From Corynebacterium breve (GTDB taxonomy: Bacteria; Actinomycetota; Actinomycetes; Mycobacteriales; Mycobacteriaceae): DNA of 64,000 bases. Below the pieces are notes generated by a model. That model searched no databases, had not been told where the DNA came from, and was given only the letters and a program-made list of their open reading frames with translations. The stretch spans positions 2,356,001 to 2,420,000 of the forward strand of contig NZ_CP126969.1 of the NCBI RefSeq assembly GCF_030252165.1, in the 5' to 3' direction. Both the position numbers and the translations under genes were made by a program. Shown in pieces: positions 53,341 through 63,801 of this stretch (its first letter is position 1; every line of letters begins with the position of its first letter).

Positions 53341-54531
53341 ATGGACGACAACAACGTGTCATTTCGCGTGCACAAAGACGATCTGTCTGACGCTGTCGCC
53401 TGGGTTGCCCGATCCTTGCCGACAAAAAACACCCAGCCGATCCTTCGCGCGGTCGTGATTACAGCCGACGACAACGGTTTGGAATTCGCAGGCTTTGACT
53501 ACGAAGTGTCATCGCGAGTCCGCATCGCTGCCGAAGTTGATCAGCCAGGTCGCATCGCTGTAGCCGGCAAGCTCATGGCGGACATCGTGGCGAATATGCC
53601 AGCCAAGCCTGTTGAAGTTTCCGTAGTCGATGGAACCCGACTGCTGCTCCAAGGCGGCTCTGCTCGCTTCGAACTTCCCTTGATGCCGTTGGATGATTAC
53701 CCGCAACTTCCAACATTGCCTGAGGTCACCGGCACGATTAGCCCATCGCTTTTTGTCGCGGCTGTCACCCAGGTGGCCTCCGCAGCGGGTAAGGATGACA
53801 CACTGCCGATGCTGACCGGCGTGCACATGGAAGTGAGCGGTTCTCACGTTCAGCTCGCAGCTACGGACCGCTTCCGCCTGGCACTGCGCACACTTGAGTG
53901 GGATCCGGTGTCGCCGGATGTCACTGCGAACCTGTTGATTCCGGCGAAGACTTTGCAAGACAACGCCCGCACCTTGGATTCTCACCTCGAAGATCCGATC
54001 GAGATTGCTGTAGGTACCGGCGATAACGTCGGCGGCGAAGGCCTTTTTGGTCTGCACTCTTCAAACCGCGAGACGACGACGCGCATGCTGGATGCTGACT
54101 TCCCGAACATCCAGCCGCTGTTGCCGAAGACCCATACGTCGATTGCTACCGTTCCGATCGCGCCGCTGCTCGAGGCAATCCGCCGCGTCAGCCTGGTCGC
54201 TGACCGCAACGCGCAGCTGCGGATGGAATTTCAACCTGGACAGGTCACTTTGTATGCCTCCGGCGCAGATTCCGGTGAAGCGAGCGAAACTTTGCAATGC
54301 GCATTCACCGGTGCAGACGAGCTCACCATCGCTTTTAACTCCGGCTACCTCAAGGACGGCCTCAGCGTCATCCGTACCGAGCGTGTTGTCTTCGGCTTCA
54401 CTGAGCCGTCTCGCCCAGCCATCATGATCCCAGAGCCAGAGGACATCCCTGAGGCAGAAGCCGACGGAAGTTTCCCAACCCCAGCGACCGATTTCACTTA
54501 TCTCTTGATGCCAGTTCGCCTTCCAGGCTAA
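53341..54531 (+). CDS. dnaN: DNA polymerase III beta clamp
   Basis: A 396-residue sliding clamp with three repeated domains; the C-terminal LLMPVRLPG matches the conserved MPxRL terminus. ATG 53341 (MDDNNVSFRV) is preferred; a longer in-frame reading from 53260 runs into the origin region without similarity. AAGGAG lies about 14 bases upstream. Confidence 0.97.
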   Translation: MDDNNVSFRVHKDDLSDAVAWVARSLPTKNTQPILRAVVITADDNGLEFAGFDYEVSSRVRIAAEVDQPGRIAVAGKLMADIVANMPAKPVEVSVVDGTRLLLQGGSARFELPLMPLDDYPQLPTLPEVTGTISPSLFVAAVTQVASAAGKDDTLPMLTGVHMEVSGSHVQLAATDRFRLALRTLEWDPVSPDVTANLLIPAKTLQDNARTLDSHLEDPIEIAVGTGDNVGGEGLFGLHSSNRETTTRMLDADFPNIQPLLPKTHTSIATVPIAPLLEAIRRVSLVADRNAQLRMEFQPGQVTLYASGADSGEASETLQCAFTGADELTIAFNSGYLKDGLSVIRTERVVFGFTEPSRPAIMIPEPEDIPEAEADGSFPTPATDFTYLLMPVRLPG

Positions 54532-54588
54532 AGGTGGATGTTCCCAGATCGATCAAGAAAGTAGGTGTGAGAAAGGGCGTGACGTGCG

Positions 54589-55791
54589 GTGTATTTGCGA
54601 CAGCTAGATCTGCGTGACTTCCGCTCGTGGCCTGAACTCCACCTCGATCTTGAGCCAGGGGTCACCGTCTTTTCCGGCCGCAACGGCTTTGGCAAGACCA
54701 ATATCGTGGAGGCGATCGGCTACTGCGCGCACCTTTCCAGTCACCGAGTCCCCACGGATCAGCCGTTAATACGTCACGGTGCCGAAGATTCACGCGTTTC
54801 CGCAACCACGGTGAATGACGGCCGCGAGCTCACAACGCACCTTTTGATCAAGGCTCGCGGCGCAAACCAAGCGCAGATCAACCGGACGAAGCTCAAATCA
54901 ACCCGCGAAATTCTTGGTGTTTTGCGCACCGTGCTTTTTGCGCCGGAGGATTTGGCGTTAGTTAAGGGCGATCCGTCGGAGCGTCGCAAATTTCTCGACG
55001 ATCTCATCGCCATCCGCACACCACGCATCGCAGGCGCAAAGGCCGACTTTGACAAAGTCCTGCGCCAACGCAACGCACTTCTCAAGTCTTCCGGTCTCAC
55101 GCTGCGTCGCGGTTACGACGATCCTGAAGGTGCTACTGCCTTGACCACCTTGGATGTCTGGGATGCACAGTTGGCCCGCACCGGTGCTCTCGTCATCGCC
55201 GCACGCCTTTCGCTTATCGACGAGCTCGCGCCCCTCATCCACGATTCGTACGCAGCGATTGCGCCGGAATCCCGACCTGCTGCAGTCGTCTACGTTTCTA
55301 CCGTGGACCAGGCCGTGGAAGAACTCACTGGGGCATCAACCAGAGATCCCGCGGTGATCGAGGCTGCGATGCTCTCCGAACTTGGCCGACGTCGCAAAAA
55401 CGAGATTGAGCGCGGTGTCACCCTCGTTGGCCCGCATCGCGATGACTTGCAGTTGATCTTGGGTGACCAGCCTGCAAAAGGATTTGCCAGCCACGGCGAA
55501 TCCTGGTCGTTCGCTCTCTCGCTCCACCTTGCAGAGTTCCAGCTGCTGGCCTTAGAGGGTTCTGACCCCGTGCTCATTCTCGACGACGTCTTCGCCGAGC
55601 TCGACGCCAAGCGCCGCCAACGCCTAGTGCATGTTGCGGAACAAGCCGAGCAAGTGCTGATCACCGCAGCGGTGGGCGACGATCTCCCCGGCAACCTCGA
55701 TGATGCTGTAGCAGCTCGTTATGTCGTCACGATGAACGAGACGGAAGAAGGCAGGATGTCCACCATCGAAAAGGTTGGGGAGACGACATGA
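54589..55791 (+). CDS. recF: Recombination and repair protein RecF
   Basis: A 400-residue SMC-like ATPase. Walker [16 protein letters not shown] (about 30), signature region [13 protein letters not shown] and Walker [12 protein letters not shown]. It loads RecA at gaps. GTG start 54589; a gnd gene found between dnaN and recF in some actinobacteria is absent. It overlaps the dciA start by 4 bases. Word at 55212-55223. Confidence 0.96.
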   Translation: MYLRQLDLRDFRSWPELHLDLEPGVTVFSGRNGFGKTNIVEAIGYCAHLSSHRVPTDQPLIRHGAEDSRVSATTVNDGRELTTHLLIKARGANQAQINRTKLKSTREILGVLRTVLFAPEDLALVKGDPSERRKFLDDLIAIRTPRIAGAKADFDKVLRQRNALLKSSGLTLRRGYDDPEGATALTTLDVWDAQLARTGALVIAARLSLIDELAPLIHDSYAAIAPESRPAAVVYVSTVDQAVEELTGASTRDPAVIEAAMLSELGRRRKNEIERGVTLVGPHRDDLQLILGDQPAKGFASHGESWSFALSLHLAEFQLLALEGSDPVLILDDVFAELDAKRRQRLVHVAEQAEQVLITAAVGDDLPGNLDDAVAARYVVTMNETEEGRMSTIEKVGETT

Positions 55792-56399
55792 CGCACGAAG
55801 CCGATGATCTCGTCGCCAATGCATTCCAGGAAGTACGCAAGCAGGCGCGTAAACGAGGACGCGTCCCAGATCTAAGCCATCAGGGCAAAAATGTTGTCCC
55901 ACGTCGGGCAGGGCGGGCGTTGTCGTCGTCAAGCGATGGCCCGGATGCACGGGTGCCCGGGCTCGATCTCAACGTCGACGAGAAGCAACGCTACCGAGGT
56001 CCTGGACGTATGAGCGGCCCAGACGGGCGTGCGCCGCGAAAGTCATTCCAGGTCAGCAGTATGAATGACCTGTTGAAGAAGGAAATCCGCAACCGCGATT
56101 GGGCCAAACCGCTGGCGCACGGATGGGTGATGGGCAGCTGGGAAGAGCTCGTCGGCGAGAAGATCGCGCAGCACACGCAAGTAGATATGGTCAAAGATGG
56201 CATCGTGTTTATCTCTACAGATACGACAGCGTGGGCGGCGCAGTTGCGGAACATGAAGCCGATCATTCTGCAGAAACTGACGGACACGATCGGTGAGGGG
56301 ATCATCACCGACGTGAAGGTCAATCCGCCACGCACGAAGAGTTGGCGCTATGGTCCGTTACACGTAAAGGGTCGCGGTCCGCGCGACACGTACGGCTAA
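55788..56399 (+). CDS. dciA: DciA-type replication protein (DUF721)
   Basis: A 203-residue DUF721 protein. The N-terminal 85 residues are basic and disordered; the domain itself (about 85-190) shows [37 protein letters not shown] and [12 protein letters not shown]. In bacteria without DnaC this family loads or recruits the replicative helicase, which fits its place between recF and gyrB. Confidence 0.9.
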   Translation: MTHEADDLVANAFQEVRKQARKRGRVPDLSHQGKNVVPRRAGRALSSSSDGPDARVPGLDLNVDEKQRYRGPGRMSGPDGRAPRKSFQVSSMNDLLKKEIRNRDWAKPLAHGWVMGSWEELVGEKIAQHTQVDMVKDGIVFISTDTTAWAAQLRNMKPIILQKLTDTIGEGIITDVKVNPPRTKSWRYGPLHVKGRGPRDTYG

Positions 56400-56504
56400 A
56401 ACCTGTCCTGGGGAAACGGCGTAGAGCGCGCGAAAAAGGCCCTCCGACGCGCGAGACCCCTCGCCACATAGGTCTCCCCATACGTGTAAGCTTGAACAGG
56501 TTAG

Positions 56505-58613
<2,109 letters not shown>

Positions 58614-58652
58614 TTTGCTTGTCGACGACCAGCCCGGTCGTCGACAAGCAAA
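58614..58652 (+). terminator. gyrB terminator hairpin built from two copies of the repeated word
   Basis: A perfect 17-bp inverted repeat TTTGCTTGTCGACGACC / GGTCGTCGACAAGCAAA with loop AGCCC, starting at the base after the gyrB stop. Both arms contain the full GTCGTCGACAAGC word. Confidence 0.88.
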
Positions 58653-58657
58653 AGCGT

Positions 58658-58719
58658 ACAATGGCTGCCGTTTGTGGTACTTAGGTTCGACCTAAGCCTC
58701 CACAAACGGCAGCCATTGT
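58658..58719. repeat. Second perfect long hairpin after gyrB
   Basis: ACAATGGCTGCCGTTTGTGG (58658-58677) and CCACAAACGGCAGCCATTGT (58700-58719) are exactly complementary over 20 bases. The 22-base loop itself contains CTTAGGT-tcg-ACCTAAG, a further 7-bp stem. No T-run follows; the next gene begins 25 bases on. Confidence 0.85.
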
Positions 58720-58731
58720 TGCACCTTTTCG

Positions 58732-58744
58732 TAAGATGATCGCA
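58732..58744 (+). promoter_or_regulatory. -10 element of a leaderless promoter
   Basis: TAAGAT at 58732-58737 lies 6 bases before the ATG at 58744. Confidence 0.4.
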
Positions 58745-59358
58745 TGACCAAAATAGCTGCGTTCGCCGATCTTCATCTCGGAGCCCACTACGCCCCCGGG
58801 AGCGATTGGGTGAAAGCCGAGTTGTCGCAGCGCAACCCTGATGTGGTTGTCTTCGCCGGCGACCTTTTCGACCGCCACACCGCCCTCGCCGAGCACGAAC
58901 AAGAAGGCGCCGCCCTGTTTCGCTGGATTACTCAGGAGCGTCAACTTCCGGTGGTGATGATCTGGGGCAACCACGACGTCGCCAAAGGATTCGCCTTTCA
59001 CAATCGCTTTCCTGCGATCGACGGCGTGTACCGGCCCGAGTCGTTCGAGGTCGAATCCATCGAAGTTCCCGGTGTGCCAGTGGTATTCCACGCTGTGAAT
59101 GTGCAGAAGAAACGCGACAAGCGCGAGCTTATCGACGATTTCCCTGCCGCCCACGAACCAGGCCACGTCGGAGTCTTCCATACCGGGCTGACCGGTGAAT
59201 ACACCAAGAACAACTGTCTGCCTGCATCATTGGACGACTTGTCAGCGAAAGGTTACGACGCTTGGGTCCTCGGCCACATTCATGCGCCAAAGACTCTGCG
59301 GGAAGAACCGTATATTGGCTGGCCTGGGGTGGGGCGGATGGTTGACCTCGAGGTTTAG
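58744..59358 (+). CDS. Calcineurin-like metallophosphoesterase, small
   Basis: A 204-residue cytoplasmic phosphoesterase. Motifs FADLHLGAHY, FAGDLFDRHTALAEHE, IWGNHDVAKGF, VFHTGLTG and LGHIHAPK give all metal ligands. It resembles the nuclease domain of SbcD/Mre11 in motif style but is shorter and has no SbcC partner nearby, so the substrate is open. Word at 59127-59138. The stop overlaps the convergent gene by 4 bases. Confidence 0.88.
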   Translation: MTKIAAFADLHLGAHYAPGSDWVKAELSQRNPDVVVFAGDLFDRHTALAEHEQEGAALFRWITQERQLPVVMIWGNHDVAKGFAFHNRFPAIDGVYRPESFEVESIEVPGVPVVFHAVNVQKKRDKRELIDDFPAAHEPGHVGVFHTGLTGEYTKNNCLPASLDDLSAKGYDAWVLGHIHAPKTLREEPYIGWPGVGRMVDLEV

Positions 59359-59792
59359 GCCATGTGCTTTTCTAGCAGCTCGCCAAGCTGGGGGACCACC
59401 GGCGCAATGATGCCCTGAGCTTTGCCACGTAGCCCGCTGTAGATCTTGGTGGCTGCGGCTGGCGCGTTCTCAGCGGCGCGGTCGCCGACTGCCAGGAGTG
59501 CGTCTGCTACCTCGGTGTCGCGCTGTGCGAGAAATGGGCCGAATCCGCTCTTCTCGCCGGCGATGTACTCAGTCCAGTAGGGCTGCAGCTCGCCGAGTGC
59601 GTCGGGGAGGATGCGGTCAAGGCCGGTGGTGACGATGTTTGCGTCCATCTTCTTTGCAGCGCCTACACCGCCTTTCAATGCGATGCCGGTGAGACCGGAA
59701 GCGTTGGACACGGTGTCTTCTGCGAGTTTTGCAAGTTCAGCGACGACCTGTGGACGCTTCTCTTCGTTGAGCAGGGTGGAGAGTTCTGGCAT
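59355..59792 (-). CDS. Conserved hypothetical protein (DUF6918-like)
   Basis: A protein of 145 residues, alpha-helical and alanine-rich, with no signal peptide (MPELSTLLNEEKRPQVVAEL at the start; ALKGGVGAAKKMDANIVTTG in the middle). I recall this type only as a conserved actinobacterial protein of unknown function (DUF6918). ATG 59792 is preferred because AAAGG lies 7 bases from it but only one base from the ATG at 59798. Confidence 0.7.
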   Translation of the reverse strand: MPELSTLLNEEKRPQVVAELAKLAEDTVSNASGLTGIALKGGVGAAKKMDANIVTTGLDRILPDALGELQPYWTEYIAGEKSGFGPFLAQRDTEVADALLAVGDRAAENAPAAATKIYSGLRGKAQGIIAPVVPQLGELLEKHMA

Positions 59793-59863
59793 GACCATAC
59801 CTTTCAGGTTGTGATTAGGATGCCTACTCTAATACGTCGGGGGCGGGTTGGCGCGATTTCGCC

Positions 59864-59953
59864 AGATCCCGAACGGAAAAGCTCGAACGCCCTAGATGCG
59901 GTGATGGACGCGGCAACTGTATCTCGGGTGTTCGGGATCTGCCGTTCGAGAAG
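59864..59953. repeat. Palindromic repeat element, copy 2
   Basis: AGATCCCGAAC (59864-59874) pairs with GTTCGGGATCT (59930-59940) and, alternatively, CTCGAACG (59882-59889) with CGTTCGAG (59943-59950). CGAACGCCCTAGAT (59884-59897) and GTTCGGGATCTGC (59930-59942) are shared with copy 1 at 26876-26963 with identical 32-base spacing, while loop sequences differ. It lies upstream of the DUF6918-like gene. Confidence 0.85.
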
Positions 59954-59990
59954 TAGCAGGTTGGACCCAGAATAGGCCCCGCCGCGCATG

Positions 59991-60058
59991 AAAAAAGCGA
60001 TTGCCATGGGGGGGCAGTACCGCTACAGGGCACATCCGCCAACGGGAATCGCTTCTTT
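59991..60058 (-). terminator. Long-looped terminator, possibly part of a structured RNA
   Basis: On the minus strand AAGCGATT, a 44-base loop, AATCGCTT and TTTTC. The loop is rich in G and C runs (CCCGTTGGCGGATGTGCCC and seven consecutive C) and looks capable of further pairing. It ends transcription coming from the small two-gene module at 60193-60670. The remaining bases 60059-60192 show no gene or repeat. Confidence 0.55.
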
Positions 60059-60192
60059 TCACAAGGCCGTTGCAGTTCTTCCGCCACAGTTACCCGACTA
60101 ATCGCACTCGCCACATCAGTCACTGCAACCACAACAGCCTCAAACCTAACAGAGGTCTCAGGTGTGTTTCCACTTTTGGCCTCAACAACAGC

Positions 60193-60465
60193 TCAACGGG
60201 GGTAACCCGCCCACCGTGCATACACCTGCGCGACCACTGCACCGAATTCTCGGTTGTGCGAGGTTAGCGGCTCTAACCTGCGGATTCCATCTGCTAATGC
60301 TGCGGAGGCCTGCTCACTGGAGTCAAAGACAAACACACCATCAAAACGTGCGCCGGGGATCGCGGCAGCGGCGGCCAAAGCGGCGAAGCTGCGGACGGAG
60401 ACGTGGTGAACGGCGCAGAACTCGTCGGCAAGCAAAAGAAGTTGCTCAGAACTCAGCAGCTTCAT
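60193..60465 (-). CDS. Small protein of a probable toxin-antitoxin pair (Doc-like remnant fold)
   Basis: A 90-residue soluble protein translated from a start that overlaps the upstream gene by 20 bases. The layout EEFC.., AAAAAIPGARFDGVFVFDSSEQASAALADGI recalls the N-terminal half of Doc/Fic death-on-curing toxins, but the catalytic HPFxxGN motif is missing; only HNREF appears in that position. It is therefore either a very compact relative with another activity or an inactivated toxin. Family assignment is an inference; the operon arrangement is what mainly suggests toxin-antitoxin. Confidence 0.45.
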   Translation of the reverse strand: MKLLSSEQLLLLADEFCAVHHVSVRSFAALAAAAAIPGARFDGVFVFDSSEQASAALADGIRRLEPLTSHNREFGAVVAQVYARWAGYPR

Positions 60466-60670
60466 GGCCTCGGGCCTGTCTCATGCGAGCCTCTAGTGCG
60501 GCGTGGCCGGGGATCATCTCGCGGGCGAGGGAGGCGAGGGAGGCGTCGTCAAGAAGGCGGGTAGCGGTAGCAACAACCGCACGCTTGGCCGCGACCTGTT
60601 TGCTGCAACCCCAAGCCGAGGCGAGAAGGGTGAGCGCGCGATCCTCGTCGGTGGTGAGTCTGAGCGTCAT
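60446..60670 (-). CDS. Ribbon-helix-helix type antitoxin-like protein
   Basis: A protein of about 74 residues: MTLRLTTDEDRALTLLASAW followed by CSKQVAAKRAVVATATRLL. A short beta strand (TLRLT) before two helices is the MetJ/Arc/CopG pattern used by antitoxins to bind DNA. ATG 60670 has GGGAG 7 bases upstream; ATG 60676 is too close to it. Direct repeats in front of the gene are the probable operator. It lies upstream of and overlaps the partner gene, the usual antitoxin-first order. Confidence 0.55.
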   Translation of the reverse strand: MTLRLTTDEDRALTLLASAWGCSKQVAAKRAVVATATRLLDDASLASLAREMIPGHAALEARMRQARGHEAAEF

Positions 60671-60684
60671 TGCCATGCTCCCAG

Positions 60685-60702
60685 TGATACCACATTGATA
60701 CC
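60685..60702 (-). promoter_or_regulatory. Candidate operator: TGATACC direct repeats
   Basis: TGATACC at 60685-60691 and 60696-60702, repeated at 11-base period (one helical turn), directly upstream of the RHH-type gene, as expected for ribbon-helix-helix operators. Confidence 0.45.
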
Positions 60703-60774
60703 GCATGCCAGAGCATGGCCAGCCGTAAAGGCCGCTAGAATGGCCTGCAACGACTTCCTAAAAGAAAGGTCACC

Positions 60775-63366
60775 ATGAGCGACGACACCTTGAGCGGTGA
60801 CGGCTTCGACCAGATCATCCCCATTGACATCAATGAGGAAATGCAGACTTCCTACATCGACTACGCCATGAGCGTTATTGTGGGCCGTGCACTGCCTGAG
60901 GTGCGCGACGGTATGAAGCCGGTCCACCGCCGCATCATCTACGCGATGTATGACAATGGCTACCGACCAGAGCGCGGCTACGTGAAGTCGGCGCGTCCGG
61001 TCGCGGACACCATGGGTCACTTCCACCCGCATGGCGATACCGCGATCTACGACACGTTGGTTCGCCTCGCGCAGCCGTGGGTGATGCGCTATCCGCTGAT
61101 CGACGGGCAAGGTAACTTCGGCTCGCGTGGCCACGACGGCCCGGCTGCGATGCGTTACACGGAGTGCAAGCTCACCCCGCTAGCCATGGAAATGGTTCGC
61201 GATATTCGCGAAAACGCAGTCGAATTCTCCCCGAACTACGACGGTAAGACCAAGGAACCAGACGTTTTGCCGTCGCGCGTTCCAAACCTGCTGATGAATG
61301 GCTCCTCGGGCATTGCAGTCGGCATGGCGACGAACATCCCGCCGCACAACTTGAACGAGCTGGCAGAGGCAATTTTCTGGATCCTGGCCAACCACGACGC
61401 GGACGACAAGACGACTCTTGATGCTGTGATGGAACGCGTCAAGGGCCCAGATTTCCCAACGCGCGCGATGATCGTCGGCGATCAGGGCATCAAAGACGCC
61501 TACACCACCGGTCGCGGTTCGATCCGCATGCGCGGTGTCGCGGAGATGGAAGAGATCGGCAACCGCCAGGTCATCGTCATCACCGAGCTGCCGTACATGG
61601 TCAACCCGGATACGTTCATCGCAAACATCGCAGACCAGGTGACCAACGGCAAGCTGGTGGGTATTTCGAAGATCGAGGACGAGTCCTCGGACCGCGCTGG
61701 CATGCGTATCGTCGTCACGCTGAAGCGCGACGCCGTGCCGCGCGTGGTGCTGAACAACCTGTACAAGCACTCCCAGCTTGAGGCGAACTTCTCGGCCAAC
61801 ATGCTCTCCATCGTCGATGGCGTGCCGCGCACCCTGCGCCTGGACCAGATGTTGCGCTACTACGTGAAGCACCAGATCGACGTCATTGTTCGTCGCACCC
61901 AGTACCGCTTGGACGAAGCGGAAAAGCGCGCTCACATCTTGCGCGGTCTGGTCAAGGCGCTCGATATGCTCGACGAGGTCATCGCCCTGATCCGACGCAG
62001 CCCAACTGTCGACGAGGCGCGCACCGGCCTGATGGATCTGCTCGACGTTGACGAGATCCAGGCAGACGCCATCCTTGCGATGCAGCTGCGTCGCCTGGCC
62101 GCCCTGGAACGCCAGAAGATTATCGACGAACTGGCCGAAATCGAAAACGAAATCGCAGACTACAAGGATATTCTGGCCAAGCCGGAACGCCAGCGCGAAA
62201 TTGTCCGGGACGAGTTGCAGGAGATCGTCGACAAGTATGGCGATGATCGCTTGACCCGCATTGTTGCCGCAACCGGCGATGTCACCGAGGAAGACCTGAT
62301 CGCGCGCGAAAACGTCGTGGTCACCATCACCTCCACCGGCTACGCGAAGCGCACCAAGGTCGATGCATACAAGTCCCAGAAGCGCGGCGGCAAGGGCGTA
62401 CGTGGCGCCGAGCTGAAGCAAGACGACATCGTGAAGAACTTCTTCATCTGTTCTACGCATGACTGGATCTTGTTCTTTACCAACTTTGGCCGTGTATACC
62501 GTCTCAAGGCCTACGAACTCCCTGAGGCAGGTCGCACCGCGCGTGGCCAGCACGTGGCTAACCTGCTGGAGTTCCAGCCGGAGGAGCGTATCGCGCAGGT
62601 CATTCAGATTCAGTCCTACGAAGATGCGCCTTACCTAGTCCTAGCGACTAAGGGCGGTCGGGTGAAGAAGTCCCGCCTCACCGATTACGAGTCCGCACGT
62701 TCTGCAGGCTTGATCGCGATCAACCTCAATGAGAGCGATAGTCTCATCGGCGCGGCACTGTGTGGCGATGAAGATGACATCCTGCTTGTCTCGGAGCAGG
62801 GCCAGGCGATCCGCTTCACTGCTGACGACGACCAGCTGCGTCCAATGGGTCGCGCGACCGCAGGCGTGAAGGGTATGCGCTTCAAGGACGACGACCAGCT
62901 GTTGGCCATGACCGTGGCGCAGGACGGCCAGTACCTCCTGGTGGCTACCTCGCTGGGTTATGGAAAGCGCACTGCGATCGAGGAGTACAACGCTCAGGGT
63001 CGCGGCGGCATGGGTGTGATGACCTACAAGTACACCCCGAAGCGTGGCAAGCTCATCGGTGCTCTTGCTGTCGAGGAAGATGATCAGATCTTCGCGATCA
63101 CTTCCGCTGGTGGTGTCATCCGCACCGAGGTGGACCAGATCCGTCCTTCGTCGCGCGCGACTATGGGCGTTCGACTTGTCGATTTGGCGGATGACGTCGA
63201 GCTTTTGGCTATTGATAAGAACGTCGAGGACGAAGGTGAAGAGGAAGCAACCGCAGTTGCGAAGGGTGAAAAGGCACCTGAGGACGCAATGGACTCCACG
63301 GGCGCGCCAACAGGCGTAAAGTCAGGCAAGAATAATCCCGACGACGCCGATGGTGACAAGGAGTAA
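60775..63366 (+). CDS. gyrA: DNA gyrase subunit A
   Basis: An 863-residue protein with the cleavage domain (catalytic Tyr128 in AAMRYTE), quinolone-resistance region [12 protein letters not shown] with Thr89 and Asp93 at the places of E. coli Ser83 and Asp87, and a C-terminal six-bladed beta-pinwheel including the GyrA box QKRGGKG. AAGAAAGGTCACC precedes the ATG. The tail is acidic ([15 protein letters not shown]). It is separated from gyrB by 2.2 kb. Confidence 0.98.
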   Translation: MSDDTLSGDGFDQIIPIDINEEMQTSYIDYAMSVIVGRALPEVRDGMKPVHRRIIYAMYDNGYRPERGYVKSARPVADTMGHFHPHGDTAIYDTLVRLAQPWVMRYPLIDGQGNFGSRGHDGPAAMRYTECKLTPLAMEMVRDIRENAVEFSPNYDGKTKEPDVLPSRVPNLLMNGSSGIAVGMATNIPPHNLNELAEAIFWILANHDADDKTTLDAVMERVKGPDFPTRAMIVGDQGIKDAYTTGRGSIRMRGVAEMEEIGNRQVIVITELPYMVNPDTFIANIADQVTNGKLVGISKIEDESSDRAGMRIVVTLKRDAVPRVVLNNLYKHSQLEANFSANMLSIVDGVPRTLRLDQMLRYYVKHQIDVIVRRTQYRLDEAEKRAHILRGLVKALDMLDEVIALIRRSPTVDEARTGLMDLLDVDEIQADAILAMQLRRLAALERQKIIDELAEIENEIADYKDILAKPERQREIVRDELQEIVDKYGDDRLTRIVAATGDVTEEDLIARENVVVTITSTGYAKRTKVDAYKSQKRGGKGVRGAELKQDDIVKNFFICSTHDWILFFTNFGRVYRLKAYELPEAGRTARGQHVANLLEFQPEERIAQVIQIQSYEDAPYLVLATKGGRVKKSRLTDYESARSAGLIAINLNESDSLIGAALCGDEDDILLVSEQGQAIRFTADDDQLRPMGRATAGVKGMRFKDDDQLLAMTVAQDGQYLLVATSLGYGKRTAIEEYNAQGRGGMGVMTYKYTPKRGKLIGALAVEEDDQIFAITSAGGVIRTEVDQIRPSSRATMGVRLVDLADDVELLAIDKNVEDEGEEEATAVAKGEKAPEDAMDSTGAPTGVKSGKNNPDDADGDKE

Positions 63367-63368
63367 AC

Positions 63369-63731
63369 ATGGCTACTCGCGACGTGACGATCAATAAGGT
63401 CACGCCCTTCTCAGCTTTCAAGGTGGGTGTAGTCATGGGGCTGATCAGCCTGGTTATCTGGTTGATCGCCGTGACCATCTTGTACGTCGGCATGGACGCA
63501 GCCGGCATCATCGAGCAGGTTAACTCGCTCATCGGTGGCGTCGGCGGAGAGCAGCTTGTTGGCTTTGGTCTGGTCTTCAGCGCAGCCGGCCTCATGGGCA
63601 TCATCGGCACTGTGATGATGGCTGTGCTCGCGCCATTGAGCGTGGTCATCTACAACGCGATCGCCGAACTTCTCGGCGGCCTGTCCATCTCGGTGGCTGA
63701 CGAGGTTAAGCAAGTAGAAGAAACCGCTTAA
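63369..63731 (+). CDS. DUF3566 membrane protein
   Basis: A 120-residue protein with two membrane helices (about 18-42 and 65-95) and the DUF3566 blocks VTINKVTPFSAFKVGVVMG and APLSVVIYNAIAELLGGLSI. The gene follows gyrA in most actinobacteria (2-base gap here), function unknown. Its stop codon is inside the left arm of a long hairpin. Confidence 0.92.
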   Translation: MATRDVTINKVTPFSAFKVGVVMGLISLVIWLIAVTILYVGMDAAGIIEQVNSLIGGVGGEQLVGFGLVFSAAGLMGIIGTVMMAVLAPLSVVIYNAIAELLGGLSISVADEVKQVEETA

Positions 63732-63795
63732 CGACGCTCCCCTGCGCCCACCCCCGGAATGCTGTCGAGGGAGTGGGCGCTTCGTCGTTAAGCGG
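63724..63795. terminator. Long bidirectional hairpin between convergent genes
   Basis: Outer 13-bp arms CCGCTTAACGACG (63724-63736) / CGTCGTTAAGCGG (63783-63795) and inner GCGCCCAC (63744-63751) / GTGGGCGC (63773-63780). The left outer arm includes the last two codons and the stop of the DUF3566 gene; the right arm is 7 bases from the end of the minus-strand dehydrogenase gene. Confidence 0.8.
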
Positions 63796-63801
63796 TGCTT
63801 C

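Noticed and set aside
58680..58696. DtxR-box-like CTTAGGTtcgACCTAAG in the second gyrB hairpin
   Set aside because: The half-sites are separated by 3 bases instead of the 7 in the 19-bp DtxR consensus, and it lies in a hairpin loop.
59991..60058. 6C RNA
   Set aside because: Only one run of at least six C and no second C-loop stem, so the known 6C layout is not met.
61180..62553. Long minus-strand open frame opposite gyrA
   Set aside because: Shadow of gyrA without recognisable protein features.
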